DNA of 12,624 bases from an uncultured Flavobacteriaceae bacterium (GTDB taxonomy: Bacteria > Bacteroidota > Bacteroidia > Flavobacteriales > Flavobacteriaceae), in NCBI GenBank assembly GCA_945788155.1, contig CALZKX010000177.1, positions 1 through 12,624 on the forward strand. Reading direction: 5' to 3'. The position numbers were made by a program, and so were the translations under genes. The notes under the pieces are model-generated. The model was not told the DNA's origin. It searched no databases and saw only the letters and a program-made list of their open reading frames with translations. Positions 1-5,533 of this stretch are shown here, one piece after another (the first letter of the stretch is position 1; every line of letters starts with the position of its first letter).

Positions 1-63
1 GTTAGGAGTTAGGAGTTAGGAGTTAGGAGTTAGGAGTTAGGAGTTAGGAGTTAGGAGTTAGGA
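1..63. repeat. Tandem heptamer repeat, 9 perfect units
   Basis: The 7-mer GTTAGGA is repeated nine times without a single mismatch, starting exactly at the window edge, so the true array may extend further upstream. It stops at an A-rich stretch (from 64). It lies in the spacer before trpG, probably just after trpE. Perfect identity suggests recent slippage and likely copy-number variation between strains. No coding role is apparent. Confidence 0.95.
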
Positions 64-121
64 AAATTAAATAATAATAAAATTATCAATCAAAATATAG
101 AAATATAAATCAAACTTGAAA

Positions 122-287
122 TTCCAACTTGGTTGGAAAACATCAAAATTCAGAAATAATGAACGAAGGAATGGAGATGCGAAGCGCAGCTTCAAGCACG
201 CAATTCCGAAAATGAATGGTGCTTTAGCAATTTCCTAATTTTGATATGATTTTTTTGGTTCGTTTTTGTATCAAGACAAAAATGAAC
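122..287 (+). repeat. Structured intergenic element, copy E1 (before trpG)
   Basis: First of three homologous copies in the trp operon (others at 978-1139 and 3927-4088). Parts in order: hairpin A (TTCCAAC 122-128 / GTTGGAA 132-138); a closing helix ATCAAAATT 142-150 / AATTTTGAT 237-245; inside it GGAAT 168-172 / ATTCC 203-207 around GAAGC 181-185 / GCTTC 189-193, plus a mini-stem TGCT 220-223 / AGCA 226-229; then hairpin C (258-269 / 276-287, 12 bp with one G-U pair, loop ATCAAG). It ends 19 nt before the trpG start codon. With trpG upstream of all other genes here, the other nearby sequence (64-121 and 288-306) is plain AT-rich DNA in which I see nothing else. I do not recognise a named RNA family. 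Confidence 0.85.
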
Positions 288-306
288 AGAATTAAAATAA
301 TATAAA

Positions 307-870
307 ATGAAAGTATTAGTAATAGACAATTACGACAGTTTTACTTACAATCTCGTCCATTATTTAGAAGATTTAGGGTGTAAAGTATCCGTAAAACGCA
401 ATGATAAACTAACTTTAGAAGAGGTAAAACTGTTCTATAAAATTGTCCTATCACCAGGACCTGGAATCCCTGATGAAGCTGGTCTTTTAAAGTCTATCAT
501 TAAAGAATATGCATCAACAAAAAGCATATTAGGTGTTTGTCTTGGGCAACAAGCCATTGGTGAAGTTTTTGGAGGCTCAATTATAAATTTAGACGATGTA
601 TATCATGGCGTTTCAACAAATATTAACATTACTGTTGATGATGAACCCATGTTTAAAGGATTGGCCAAAAAGATTGAAGTAGGTCGCTACCATTCTTGGG
701 TGGTCGATGCCAATTTACCAGAATGTTTAGAAGCAACATCGTTTGATGAAAACGGACAAATCATGTCACTTCGCCATAGAGTTTATGACGTAAAAGGTGT
801 ACAATATCATCCAGAATCAGTATTGACACCAAACGGAAAAAAAATTTTAGAGAATTGGGTTAATAGTTAG
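307..870 (+). CDS. trpG: Anthranilate synthase glutamine amidotransferase subunit (component II)
   Basis: TrpG releases ammonia from glutamine and passes it to TrpE, which makes anthranilate from chorismate in the cytoplasm. The 187-residue protein is a complete class I glutamine amidotransferase of normal length for a stand-alone TrpG. It starts with the typical strand and loop VLVIDNYDSFTYNL (residues 3-16), has the oxyanion-region motif LSPGPG (48-53), the nucleophile Cys78 in GVCLGQ, and the His168/Glu170 pair in QYHPES. The start at 307 fits the family N-terminus (MKVLVIDNYDSF); it has only an A/T-rich leader and no Shine-Dalgarno, which is normal in Bacteroidota. The trpE partner is presumably upstream of the window. 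Pabaa-type (folate) amidotransferases look similar, but position at the head of trpDCFBA makes trpG the right name. Confidence 0.96.
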   Translation: MKVLVIDNYDSFTYNLVHYLEDLGCKVSVKRNDKLTLEEVKLFYKIVLSPGPGIPDEAGLLKSIIKEYASTKSILGVCLGQQAIGEVFGGSIINLDDVYHGVSTNINITVDDEPMFKGLAKKIEVGRYHSWVVDANLPECLEATSFDENGQIMSLRHRVYDVKGVQYHPESVLTPNGKKILENWVNS

Positions 871-905
871 CTGTTTAGTTTTCAGTAGGCAGTTGCAGTT
901 TGTAG
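866..905. repeat. Degenerate heptad repeat after trpG
   Basis: Starting in the trpG stop region there is a loose 7-nt periodicity in which units end in AG: TTTTCAG (879-885), TAGGCAG (886-892), TTGCAG (893-898, one base short) and TTTGTAG (899-905). It resembles a decayed version of the heptad array type seen at 1-63. The rest of the trpG-trpD spacer holds structured element E2 and a short palindrome, plus AT-rich sequence with nothing visible (906-977). Confidence 0.4.
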
Positions 906-977
906 TGCTTACTTAAAGGTATAATTTAAATGAGTAAAAACATAAAAGATAAAGAGAAACTCAATTTAAACTTGAAC

Positions 978-1139
978 TTTCGACAGAGTCGGAATCATCA
1001 AAATTCAGAAATAATGAATGAAGGAATGGAGATGCGAAGCTAAGCTTCAAGCACGCAATTCCGAAAATGAATGGTGCTTTAGCAATTTCCTAATTTTGAT
1101 ATGATTTTTTGGTTCGTTTTGTATCAAGACAAAATGAAC
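978..1139 (+). repeat. Structured intergenic element, copy E2 (before trpD)
   Basis: Second copy of the element. Hairpin A is TTTCGAC 978-984 / GTCGGAA 988-994; the closing helix ATCAAAATT 997-1005 / AATTTTGAT 1092-1100 is identical to the other copies; the inner stem GGAAT 1023-1027 / ATTCC 1058-1062 surrounds GAAGC 1036-1040 / GCTTC 1044-1048 with triloop TAA in place of GCA; TGCT 1075-1078 / AGCA 1081-1084 follows; hairpin C is 1112-1122 / 1129-1139. Against copy E1, hairpin C has lost one T in the left arm and one A in the right arm, so pairing is kept. Confidence 0.87.
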
Positions 1140-1171
1140 AGAAAAAAAGAAAAACAGAACTAAAATAATAA

Positions 1172-1195
1172 GATTCCTGCCTTCGCAGGAATGAC
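1172..1195 (-). repeat. GTCA...TC palindrome, copy a
   Basis: A 24-nt unit with 8-bp perfect arms ATTCCTGC (1173-1180) and GCAGGAAT (1185-1192) and a 4-nt loop. Read on the - strand it begins GTCA and ends TC, like the other family members here. It sits between the A-rich tail of element E2 and the trpD start codon (1200). Its GGAATGAC end supplies a false upstream ATG at 1191. Confidence 0.85.
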
Positions 1196-1199
1196 AAAT

Positions 1200-2192
1200 A
1201 TGAAAAAGTTATTAAACAGATTAATTAACCAAGAAAGTATCTCAAGCGAAGAAGCAAAACAGGTTTTGGTAAACATCTCAAAAGGCGATTACAACCAAAA
1301 TCAAATTGCCTCTTTTTTAACCGTATATATGATGCGTAGTATTACTCTTGAAGAGCTACAAGGGTTTAGGGATGCACTTTTGGAATTATGCATCCCTATA
1401 GATTTAAAAGAATTTAATGCCATAGATTTATGCGGAACTGGAGGTGACGGAAAAGACACCTTCAACATCTCCACTTTGTCATCATTTGTAACCGCTGGAG
1501 CTGGAGTTAAGGTTGCTAAACATGGCAATTATGGAGTATCCTCTGCTTGTGGATCATCCAATGTTATGGAGCATTTGGGCATTAAATTTTCCAATGAAGA
1601 AGATTTCTTAAAACAAACAATAGATAAAGCAGGAATTTGTGTGCTGCACGCACCTTTATTTCATCCAGCCATGAAAAATGTAGCGCCAATTAGACGAGAA
1701 TTGGGTGTAAAAACGTTCTTTAATATGTTGGGTCCCATGGTAAATCCATCGTTTCCTAAAAACCAAATGGTTGGTGTTTTTAATTTAGAATTACAACGTT
1801 TATATGGCTATTTATATCAACAAACCGATAAAAATTACAGTATAGTTCACGCATTAGATGGTTATGATGAAATATCATTAACAGGAAAAACCAAGGTCAT
1901 TTCAAATAAATCTGAAACCCTATTCTCACCAGAAGATTTAGGTGTTAACAAAATTGAGCAAAGTGCCATTTTTGGAGGCAATACCATTGAAGACGCTGCC
2001 AACATATTTGTAAAAGTAATTAATGGAAAGGGAACTGAAGCACAAAATAATGTGGTTTGTGCCAATGCTGGATTAGCCATTGCAACCTCAAAACAAATTA
2101 GCCATAAAGAAGGTTTTGAATTGGCAAAGGAATCGTTACTTTCAGGGAAGGCAAAACAAAGTTTAGATAAATTAATTGAATTAAGTAAATAA
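1200..2192 (+). CDS. trpD: Anthranilate phosphoribosyltransferase
   Basis: TrpD joins anthranilate to PRPP, giving N-(5'-phosphoribosyl)anthranilate and pyrophosphate, the second step of tryptophan synthesis. With the start at 1200 the protein is 330 residues, the usual size. It shows the glycine-rich PRPP loop GTGGD (79-83), the KHGN segment (107-110) followed by SSACGSSNVME, the RRELGVKTFFNMLGPMVNP region, and the acidic metal pair Asp223-Glu224 in DGYDEIS. I chose ATG 1200 (MKKLLNRLINQ) over ATG 1191 because the family begins this way and ATG 1191 lies inside palindrome copy a. No Shine-Dalgarno is visible. The spacer from trpG is about 330 nt and filled by repeats, so translation is not coupled to trpG. 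Confidence 0.96.
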   Translation: MKKLLNRLINQESISSEEAKQVLVNISKGDYNQNQIASFLTVYMMRSITLEELQGFRDALLELCIPIDLKEFNAIDLCGTGGDGKDTFNISTLSSFVTAGAGVKVAKHGNYGVSSACGSSNVMEHLGIKFSNEEDFLKQTIDKAGICVLHAPLFHPAMKNVAPIRRELGVKTFFNMLGPMVNPSFPKNQMVGVFNLELQRLYGYLYQQTDKNYSIVHALDGYDEISLTGKTKVISNKSETLFSPEDLGVNKIEQSAIFGGNTIEDAANIFVKVINGKGTEAQNNVVCANAGLAIATSKQISHKEGFELAKESLLSGKAKQSLDKLIELSK

Positions 2193-2194
2193 TC

Positions 2195-2236
2195 CCATCC
2201 TAAATCCTTCCCATAAGGAAGGACTTTTAAAGATGG
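2195..2236. repeat. Hairpin in the trpD-trpC spacer
   Basis: Perfect 7-bp arms TCCTTCC (2205-2211) and GGAAGGA (2217-2223) with a 5-nt loop, extended by outer pairing CCATC (2195-2199) with GATGG (2232-2236). It begins two nt after the trpD stop codon. It lacks a downstream T-run and sits inside an operon, so a repeat unit or RNA processing/stability hairpin is more likely than a strong terminator. Confidence 0.6.
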
Positions 2237-2250
2237 AAAACACAACAATT

Positions 2251-2284
2251 CCCTTTCTCCCGATAGCTATCGGGATGGAAAGGG
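2251..2284. repeat. Perfect 18-nt palindrome with extended stem
   Basis: TCCCGATAG (2258-2266) is followed directly by its reverse complement (2267-2275). Outside it, CCCTTTC (2251-2257) pairs with GAAAGGG (2278-2284), leaving a 2-nt bulge. It ends 17 nt before the trpC start at 2302, and reading through it makes the false N-terminal extension of the longer trpC frame (from 2233). Confidence 0.75.
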
Positions 2285-2301
2285 TAAGGGATAGGAAAAA
2301 A

Positions 2302-3084
2302 ATGGATATATTACAAAAAATAACAGCCGACAAACGCAAAGAAGTTGCTTTAAAAAAAGAGCTCATCCCAATTGAAATATTTGAGGGAACGCCTTTTTTT
2401 GACAGAAAAACCAAATCATTAGCTAAAAAATTAAGTTTAAGCAAAACCGGAATTATTGCCGAATTCAAACGTCGTTCCCCATCAAAATCAATCATAAACA
2501 ATACAGCGATGGTTGAAGATGTAGCTTTTGGCTACGAACAGGCAGGTGCTTGTGGCATGTCTGTATTGACCGACGAAATTTATTTTGGAGGTATGCTGGA
2601 CGATTTATTATTGGCACGGGAAAATTGCGACTTACCCTTACTGCGTAAAGAATTTATTATTGACGAATATCAAATAATAGAATCCAAAGCCTTTGGTGCA
2701 GATGCTATTTTACTGATTGCGGCAATTTTGACAAGAGACGACATCAAGCAATTTTCCGAATTGGCAAAAAGCTTACATCTTGATGTGTTGCTGGAAGTTC
2801 ACAATGAAGAAGAACTGCATAAATCCATTATGCCTTCATTGGATATGCTTGGAGTTAACAACAGAAACCTAAAAACTTTTGATGTTAGTTTAGATACGAG
2901 CAAAGCCTTAAGCCAACTAATTCCTGATGATTTTATAAAAATATCAGAAAGTGGCATTAGTTCAGTTGAAGCTATAAAAGAGTTACAATCGTTTGGCTAT
3001 CAAGGATTTTTAATTGGTGAAACCTTTATGAAAACGGATGATCCTGGAGCAAGTGCATCCAAATTTATTAAAAGCCTCCTCTAA
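2302..3084 (+). CDS. trpC: Indole-3-glycerol phosphate synthase
   Basis: TrpC closes the ring of CDRP with loss of CO2 and water to form indole-3-glycerol phosphate. The 260-residue, single-domain TIM barrel is of normal length and is not fused to TrpF. Family motifs occur in order: AEFKRRSPS (53-61, with catalytic Glu54 and Lys56), SVLTDEIYFGG (87-97), LRKEFI with the catalytic Lys116, LLEVH with Glu165, GVNNRNL (184-190), SESGI with Glu216-Ser217, and the phosphate-binding GFLIGE (235-240). An in-frame ATG at 2233 would add 23 residues, but these are encoded by palindromic repeats; MDILQKITADKRKEV at 2302 is the family-like start. The final residues (SLL) and the stop lie in the left arm of a hairpin that continues towards trpF. 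Confidence 0.96.
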   Translation: MDILQKITADKRKEVALKKELIPIEIFEGTPFFDRKTKSLAKKLSLSKTGIIAEFKRRSPSKSIINNTAMVEDVAFGYEQAGACGMSVLTDEIYFGGMLDDLLLARENCDLPLLRKEFIIDEYQIIESKAFGADAILLIAAILTRDDIKQFSELAKSLHLDVLLEVHNEEELHKSIMPSLDMLGVNNRNLKTFDVSLDTSKALSQLIPDDFIKISESGISSVEAIKELQSFGYQGFLIGETFMKTDDPGASASKFIKSLL

Positions 3085-3103
3085 CGCCATCAAAGGAGAG
3101 GAG
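3076..3103. repeat. Hairpin across the trpC stop codon
   Basis: CTCCTCT (3076-3082) pairs with AGAGGAG (3097-3103) around a 14-nt loop that contains most of the trpC stop codon. The right arm is purine-rich and resembles a ribosome binding site 11 nt ahead of the trpF start at 3115, so folding could affect trpF initiation. This function is inferred; it may simply be another repeat unit. Confidence 0.45.
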
Positions 3104-3114
3104 CCATTACTCTT

Positions 3115-3831
3115 ATGAAAAAAACAACCGACATAGCTGATACAAAACTTTTCCCCTTTGGGGAAAATGCCGATAGGCAAAAGGGAATTAGGCTTAAAGT
3201 CTGCGGAATGAAATACCAAGATAACATTACCGAAGTTGCAGCACTGCAACCGGATTATCTTGGGTTTATTTTTCATGAAGAGTCACCAAGAAATTTCGAA
3301 GGTTTTATTCCAGAGTTCTCAAAGCAAATTAAAAAAGTTGGTGTTTTTGTAAACGCATCTATTGAATATATAGTTGAAAAAATAAAAGAACACGATTTGC
3401 AAGCCATTCAATTGCATGGTCATGAATCGCGAGAGTACTGCAAACAACTAAAAAAGTTTTGTCATTCTGAACGAAGTGAAGAATCTTTAGAAATCATCAA
3501 AGTATTCTCAATTAAAGACGAATTCGACTTTTCAGTCCTGAAACCCTATGAAGAACTATGCGATTACTATTTGTTCGACACAAAGGGAAAACTTCCAGGA
3601 GGCAATGGCTACACATTTAATTGGAGTGTTTTAAAAGATTATCCATCAACAAAACCTTTCTTTTTAAGTGGAGGCATTGGATTGGAAGAAATTGATAAAA
3701 TAAAAGAATTTAAAAAAAGTGACGTTTCAAAATACTGCTTTGCCATAGATGTAAACAGCAAATTTGAAATTGAACCCGGATTAAAAAATATAGAAAAATT
3801 AAAAGAATTTAAAAAACAATTGTCATTCTGA
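3115..3831 (+). CDS. trpF: Phosphoribosylanthranilate isomerase with repeat-derived inserts
   Basis: TrpF carries out the Amadori rearrangement of phosphoribosylanthranilate to CDRP. The catalytic Cys30 in LKVCGM, the QLHGHE motif (99-104), Asp155 in LFDTKG, PGGNGYTFNW (161-170), LSGGIG (184-189) and IDVNSKFE (211-218) identify a complete TIM barrel. At 238 residues it is longer than the usual roughly 200-220. The excess sits in two repeat-derived places. Residues 1-26 precede the normal KVCG start, and residues about 11-24 are encoded by a palindromic repeat; no in-frame ATG/GTG/TTG lies closer, so ATG 3115 is kept. Residues 116-124 (CHSERSEES) are encoded by an in-frame copy of the 25-nt palindrome, between KKF and LEIIKVF. 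The last two residues and the stop are inside another copy. All catalytic residues survive, so activity is likely. Confidence 0.93.
   Translation: MKKTTDIADTKLFPFGENADRQKGIRLKVCGMKYQDNITEVAALQPDYLGFIFHEESPRNFEGFIPEFSKQIKKVGVFVNASIEYIVEKIKEHDLQAIQLHGHESREYCKQLKKFCHSERSEESLEIIKVFSIKDEFDFSVLKPYEELCDYYLFDTKGKLPGGNGYTFNWSVLKDYPSTKPFFLSGGIGLEEIDKIKEFKKSDVSKYCFAIDVNSKFEIEPGLKNIEKLKEFKKQLSF
3149..3179. repeat. Double hairpin repeat encoding the TrpF N-terminus
   Basis: Two adjacent perfect hairpins: TTTTCCCC (3149-3156) with GGGGAAAA (3160-3167), then TGCC (3168-3171) with GGCA (3176-3179). They are translated as about residues 12-22 of TrpF, upstream of the conserved KVCG. The purine-rich sequence after them (3180-3186) could also pair with the pyrimidine-rich left side. 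The layout resembles the palindromes of the trpD-trpC spacer. Confidence 0.65.
3461..3485 (+). repeat. GTCA...TC palindrome, copy b, inside trpF
   Basis: A 25-nt unit identical to copy c at 3822-3846 except for one base (G versus A at unit position 13). Its outer arms ATTCT and AGAAT pair. It is read in frame within trpF as part of CHSERSEES. Removing 27 nt (3460-3486) would restore a continuous frame joining KKF to LEIIK, as expected for a 25-nt insert with 2 extra bases. Confidence 0.85.
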
Positions 3832-3846
3832 ACAAAGTGAAGAATC
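3822..3846 (+). repeat. GTCA...TC palindrome, copy c
   Basis: 25-nt unit, 24 of 25 bases the same as copy b. The trpF stop codon TGA (3829-3831) lies inside it. It forms an inverted pair with copy d eight nt further on. Confidence 0.85.
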
Positions 3847-3854
3847 CCAAAGGA

Positions 3855-3879
3855 GATGCTTCGACAAGCTCAGCATGAC
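3855..3879 (-). repeat. GTCA...TC palindrome, copy d
   Basis: 25-nt unit in the opposite orientation to copy c; 17 of the 25 positions can form Watson-Crick pairs with copy c across an 8-nt spacer, so the c-d pair could make one long imperfect hairpin just after trpF. The unit is also self-complementary at its ends (GATGCTTCG / AGCATGAC region). Confidence 0.82.
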
Positions 3880-3926
3880 AACAAAAAAAGAATATAAACA
3901 GGACAAAGTAAAAAGTCAAGTCCTTA

Positions 3927-4088
3927 TTCCGACAAAGTCGGAATTATCAAAATTCAGAAATAATGAACGTAGGAATGAAGATGCGAAGCGTAGCTTCAAG
4001 CACGAAATTCCGAAAGTGAATGATGCGTTAGCAATTTCCTAATTTTGATTTGATTTTTTGGTTCGTTTTGTATCAAAACAAAATGAAC
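3927..4088 (+). repeat. Structured intergenic element, copy E3 (before trpB)
   Basis: Third copy. Hairpin A is perfect (TTCCGAC 3927-3933 / GTCGGAA 3937-3943); the closing helix is ATCAAAATT 3946-3954 / AATTTTGAT 4041-4049; GGAAT 3972-3976 / ATTCC 4007-4011 encloses GAAGC 3985-3989 / GCTTC 3993-3997 with triloop GTA; the mini-stem is TGC 4024-4026 / GCA 4031-4033; hairpin C is 4061-4071 / 4078-4088 with loop ATCAAA. It is the most diverged copy, but differences fall mainly in loops and single-stranded joins. With the c-d pair and copy e it accounts for most of the 312-nt trpF-trpB spacer; 3880-3926 and 4089-4117 show nothing further. Confidence 0.86.
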
Positions 4089-4117
4089 GGAAATAAAAAT
4101 AGGAGTTTAATTAAAAA

Positions 4118-4141
4118 GATTCCTGCCTACGCAGGAAGTAA
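4118..4141 (-). repeat. GTCA...TC palindrome, copy e (degenerate)
   Basis: Same subfamily as copy a (TCCTGC 4121-4126 / GCAGGA 4131-4136, loop CTAC), but the GTCA end has changed: the + strand reads GAAGTAA where copy a reads GAATGAC. It lies two nt before the trpB start codon. The order structured element, about 30 nt A-rich, palindrome, start codon is the same as at trpD. Confidence 0.72.
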
Positions 4142-4143
4142 TT

Positions 4144-5325
4144 ATGAGTTACAACATCAACAAAAAAGGCTATTACGGAAAGTTTGGGGGTGCTTTCATT
4201 CCGGAAATGCTCTATCCCAATGTAGAAGAACTGCGTCAAAATTATTTAAAAGTCATGGCAGAACCAGAATTTAAAAAAGAGTTCAACCAATTGCTAAAAG
4301 ATTATGTTGGTCGTCCTTCTCCACTCTACTTTGCCAAGCGTTTATCAGAAAAATACAATACCAAAATTTATCTAAAACGTGAAGACCTCAACCATACTGG
4401 AGCCCATAAAATCAATAATACCATTGGGCAAATCCTCATGGCAATGCGATTGGGCAAAACAAGGATTATCGCCGAAACTGGCGCAGGACAGCATGGTGTA
4501 GCCACAGCAACTGTTTGCGCATTAATGGGATTGGAATGTATTGTATATATGGGAGACATCGATATTGCTCGTCAAGCACCAAATGTTGCCAGAATGAAAA
4601 TGCTCGGTGCAGAAGTTCGCCCAGCCTTATCAGGAAGTCGCACGCTAAAAGACGCCACCAACGAAGCCATTCGCGATTGGATTAACAATCCCGTAAATAC
4701 GCATTACATTATTGGTAGTGTCGTTGGACCACATCCATATCCAGACATGGTCGCACGGTTTCAGTCGGTGGTTTCCGAAGAAATCCAATGGCAGCTCAAA
4801 GAACAGGAAGGCTCCTCAAAACCAGATTATGTGGTAGCTTGTATTGGTGGAGGCAGTAATGCAGCAGGCGTGTATTATCATTATTTAGATGATGAAGATG
4901 TAAAACTAATAGCTGTGGAAGCTGCTGGAAAAGGTGTAGATTCAGGAGCAAGTGCTGCAACGTCTGTGTTGGGAAAAGAAGGCATTATCCATGGTAGTAA
5001 AACTTTGTTAATGCAGACCAAAGACGGCCAGATTACAGAGCCTTATTCCATTTCCGCAGGGTTGGATTATCCTGGAGTTGGACCCATGCATGCCCATTTA
5101 TACAAATCTGGAAGAGCAGAATTCATTTCTATAACCGATGATGATGCCATGACAGCAGGATTGGAAATGTGCAAGTTGGAAGGCATCATTCCAGCCATTG
5201 AAACCTCTCATGCATTGGCTGTTTTTGATAAGAAACAATTCAATAAAAACGATATTGTAGTGGTGAGTTTATCAGGTCGAGGCGACAAGGATTTGGACAC
5301 GTATATTAACCACTTTAAGCTTTAG
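4144..5325 (+). CDS. trpB: Tryptophan synthase beta chain
   Basis: TrpB condenses indole, channelled from TrpA, with L-serine to make tryptophan, using PLP in the alpha2-beta2 complex. The 393-residue protein is full length and typical of TrpB1. It has the N-terminal GKFGGAFIPEML (12-23), the PLP-binding Lys89 in HTGAHKIN, the catalytic Glu111 in AETGAGQHG, the phosphate-binding GGGSN (235-239), the SAGLDYPGVGP segment (303-313) and SGRGDKD near the C-terminus (Ser377 region, pyridine nitrogen contact). ATG 4144 gives the normal N-terminus. An overlapping frame starting at 4050 in element E3 is a shadow. Spacing to trpA is 561 nt and is occupied by repeats and a GIY-YIG gene, which is unusual because trpB and trpA are normally adjacent or overlapping. 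Confidence 0.97.
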   Translation: MSYNINKKGYYGKFGGAFIPEMLYPNVEELRQNYLKVMAEPEFKKEFNQLLKDYVGRPSPLYFAKRLSEKYNTKIYLKREDLNHTGAHKINNTIGQILMAMRLGKTRIIAETGAGQHGVATATVCALMGLECIVYMGDIDIARQAPNVARMKMLGAEVRPALSGSRTLKDATNEAIRDWINNPVNTHYIIGSVVGPHPYPDMVARFQSVVSEEIQWQLKEQEGSSKPDYVVACIGGGSNAAGVYYHYLDDEDVKLIAVEAAGKGVDSGASAATSVLGKEGIIHGSKTLLMQTKDGQITEPYSISAGLDYPGVGPMHAHLYKSGRAEFISITDDDAMTAGLEMCKLEGIIPAIETSHALAVFDKKQFNKNDIVVVSLSGRGDKDLDTYINHFKL

Positions 5326-5331
5326 TATTAT

Positions 5332-5447
5332 GGCGTTACCACAAGGGTCAGGCTTTCCGCTATATCTTTTTATGCTAAATATATTTAAGTATCTCATGAA
5401 ACATAATCAGTTTAGCATAAAAAGGATGCCGCTTCAATCCTTAACGC
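5332..5447. repeat. Composite palindromic repeat after trpB
   Basis: A 116-nt unit bounded by GCGTTA (5332-5337) and its reverse complement TAACGC (5442-5447). Inside are perfect 14-bp arms CTTTTTATGCTAAA (5366-5379) and TTTAGCATAAAAAG (5411-5424) around a 31-nt centre. An 80-codon open frame (5330-5572) runs through it and through three further repeats, and does not look like a protein. The layout resembles a MITE-like or BIME-like element; from memory, related GC-rich versions are common in flavobacterial spacers. Confidence 0.7.
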
Positions 5448-5453
5448 AAATCC

Positions 5454-5498
5454 AGACCTCACAGTCCCGACACTTCGGAATAAAAACCTGTGAGGTCT
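5454..5498. repeat. Hairpin with 11-bp perfect arms
   Basis: AGACCTCACAG (5454-5464) pairs perfectly with CTGTGAGGTCT (5488-5498); a small inner stem CCGA (5467-5470) / TCGG (5475-5478) may form in the 23-nt loop. It starts 7 nt after the preceding palindrome. Its right arm runs into degenerate copy f, so the units appear joined or nested. Confidence 0.75.
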
Positions 5499-5518
5499 TC
5501 AGAACTTGTTTCAGCATC
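5495..5518 (+). repeat. GTCA...TC palindrome, copy f (degenerate)
   Basis: The right part, from GAACTTGTTTCAGCATC (5502-5518), is identical to copy g. The left part is altered and one base short (GTCTTCA instead of GTCATGCT), and it overlaps the arm of the preceding hairpin by 4 nt. It looks like a copy damaged by, or fused with, that hairpin. Confidence 0.6.
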
Positions 5519-5533
5519 TCAAAAAATTATAAC

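Noticed and set aside
288..306. trp leader peptide or attenuator before trpG
   Set aside because: No Trp-rich short frame or terminator/antiterminator pair was seen; the true operon start is probably upstream of the window.
1191..1199. ATG at 1191 as trpD start
   Set aside because: It lies within palindrome copy a; the family N-terminus begins at 1200.
2233..2301. ATG at 2233 as trpC start
   Set aside because: The added 23 residues are encoded by hairpin repeats, and a normal TrpC start is at 2302.
122..4088. CRISPR array made of the repeated elements
   Set aside because: Copies are over 160 nt, separated by whole genes, with no regular spacers and no cas genes.
4050..4274. 74-codon open frame starting in element E3
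   Set aside because: It overlaps the start of trpB in another frame; the N-terminal part translates the repeat and the rest is a shadow of trpB.
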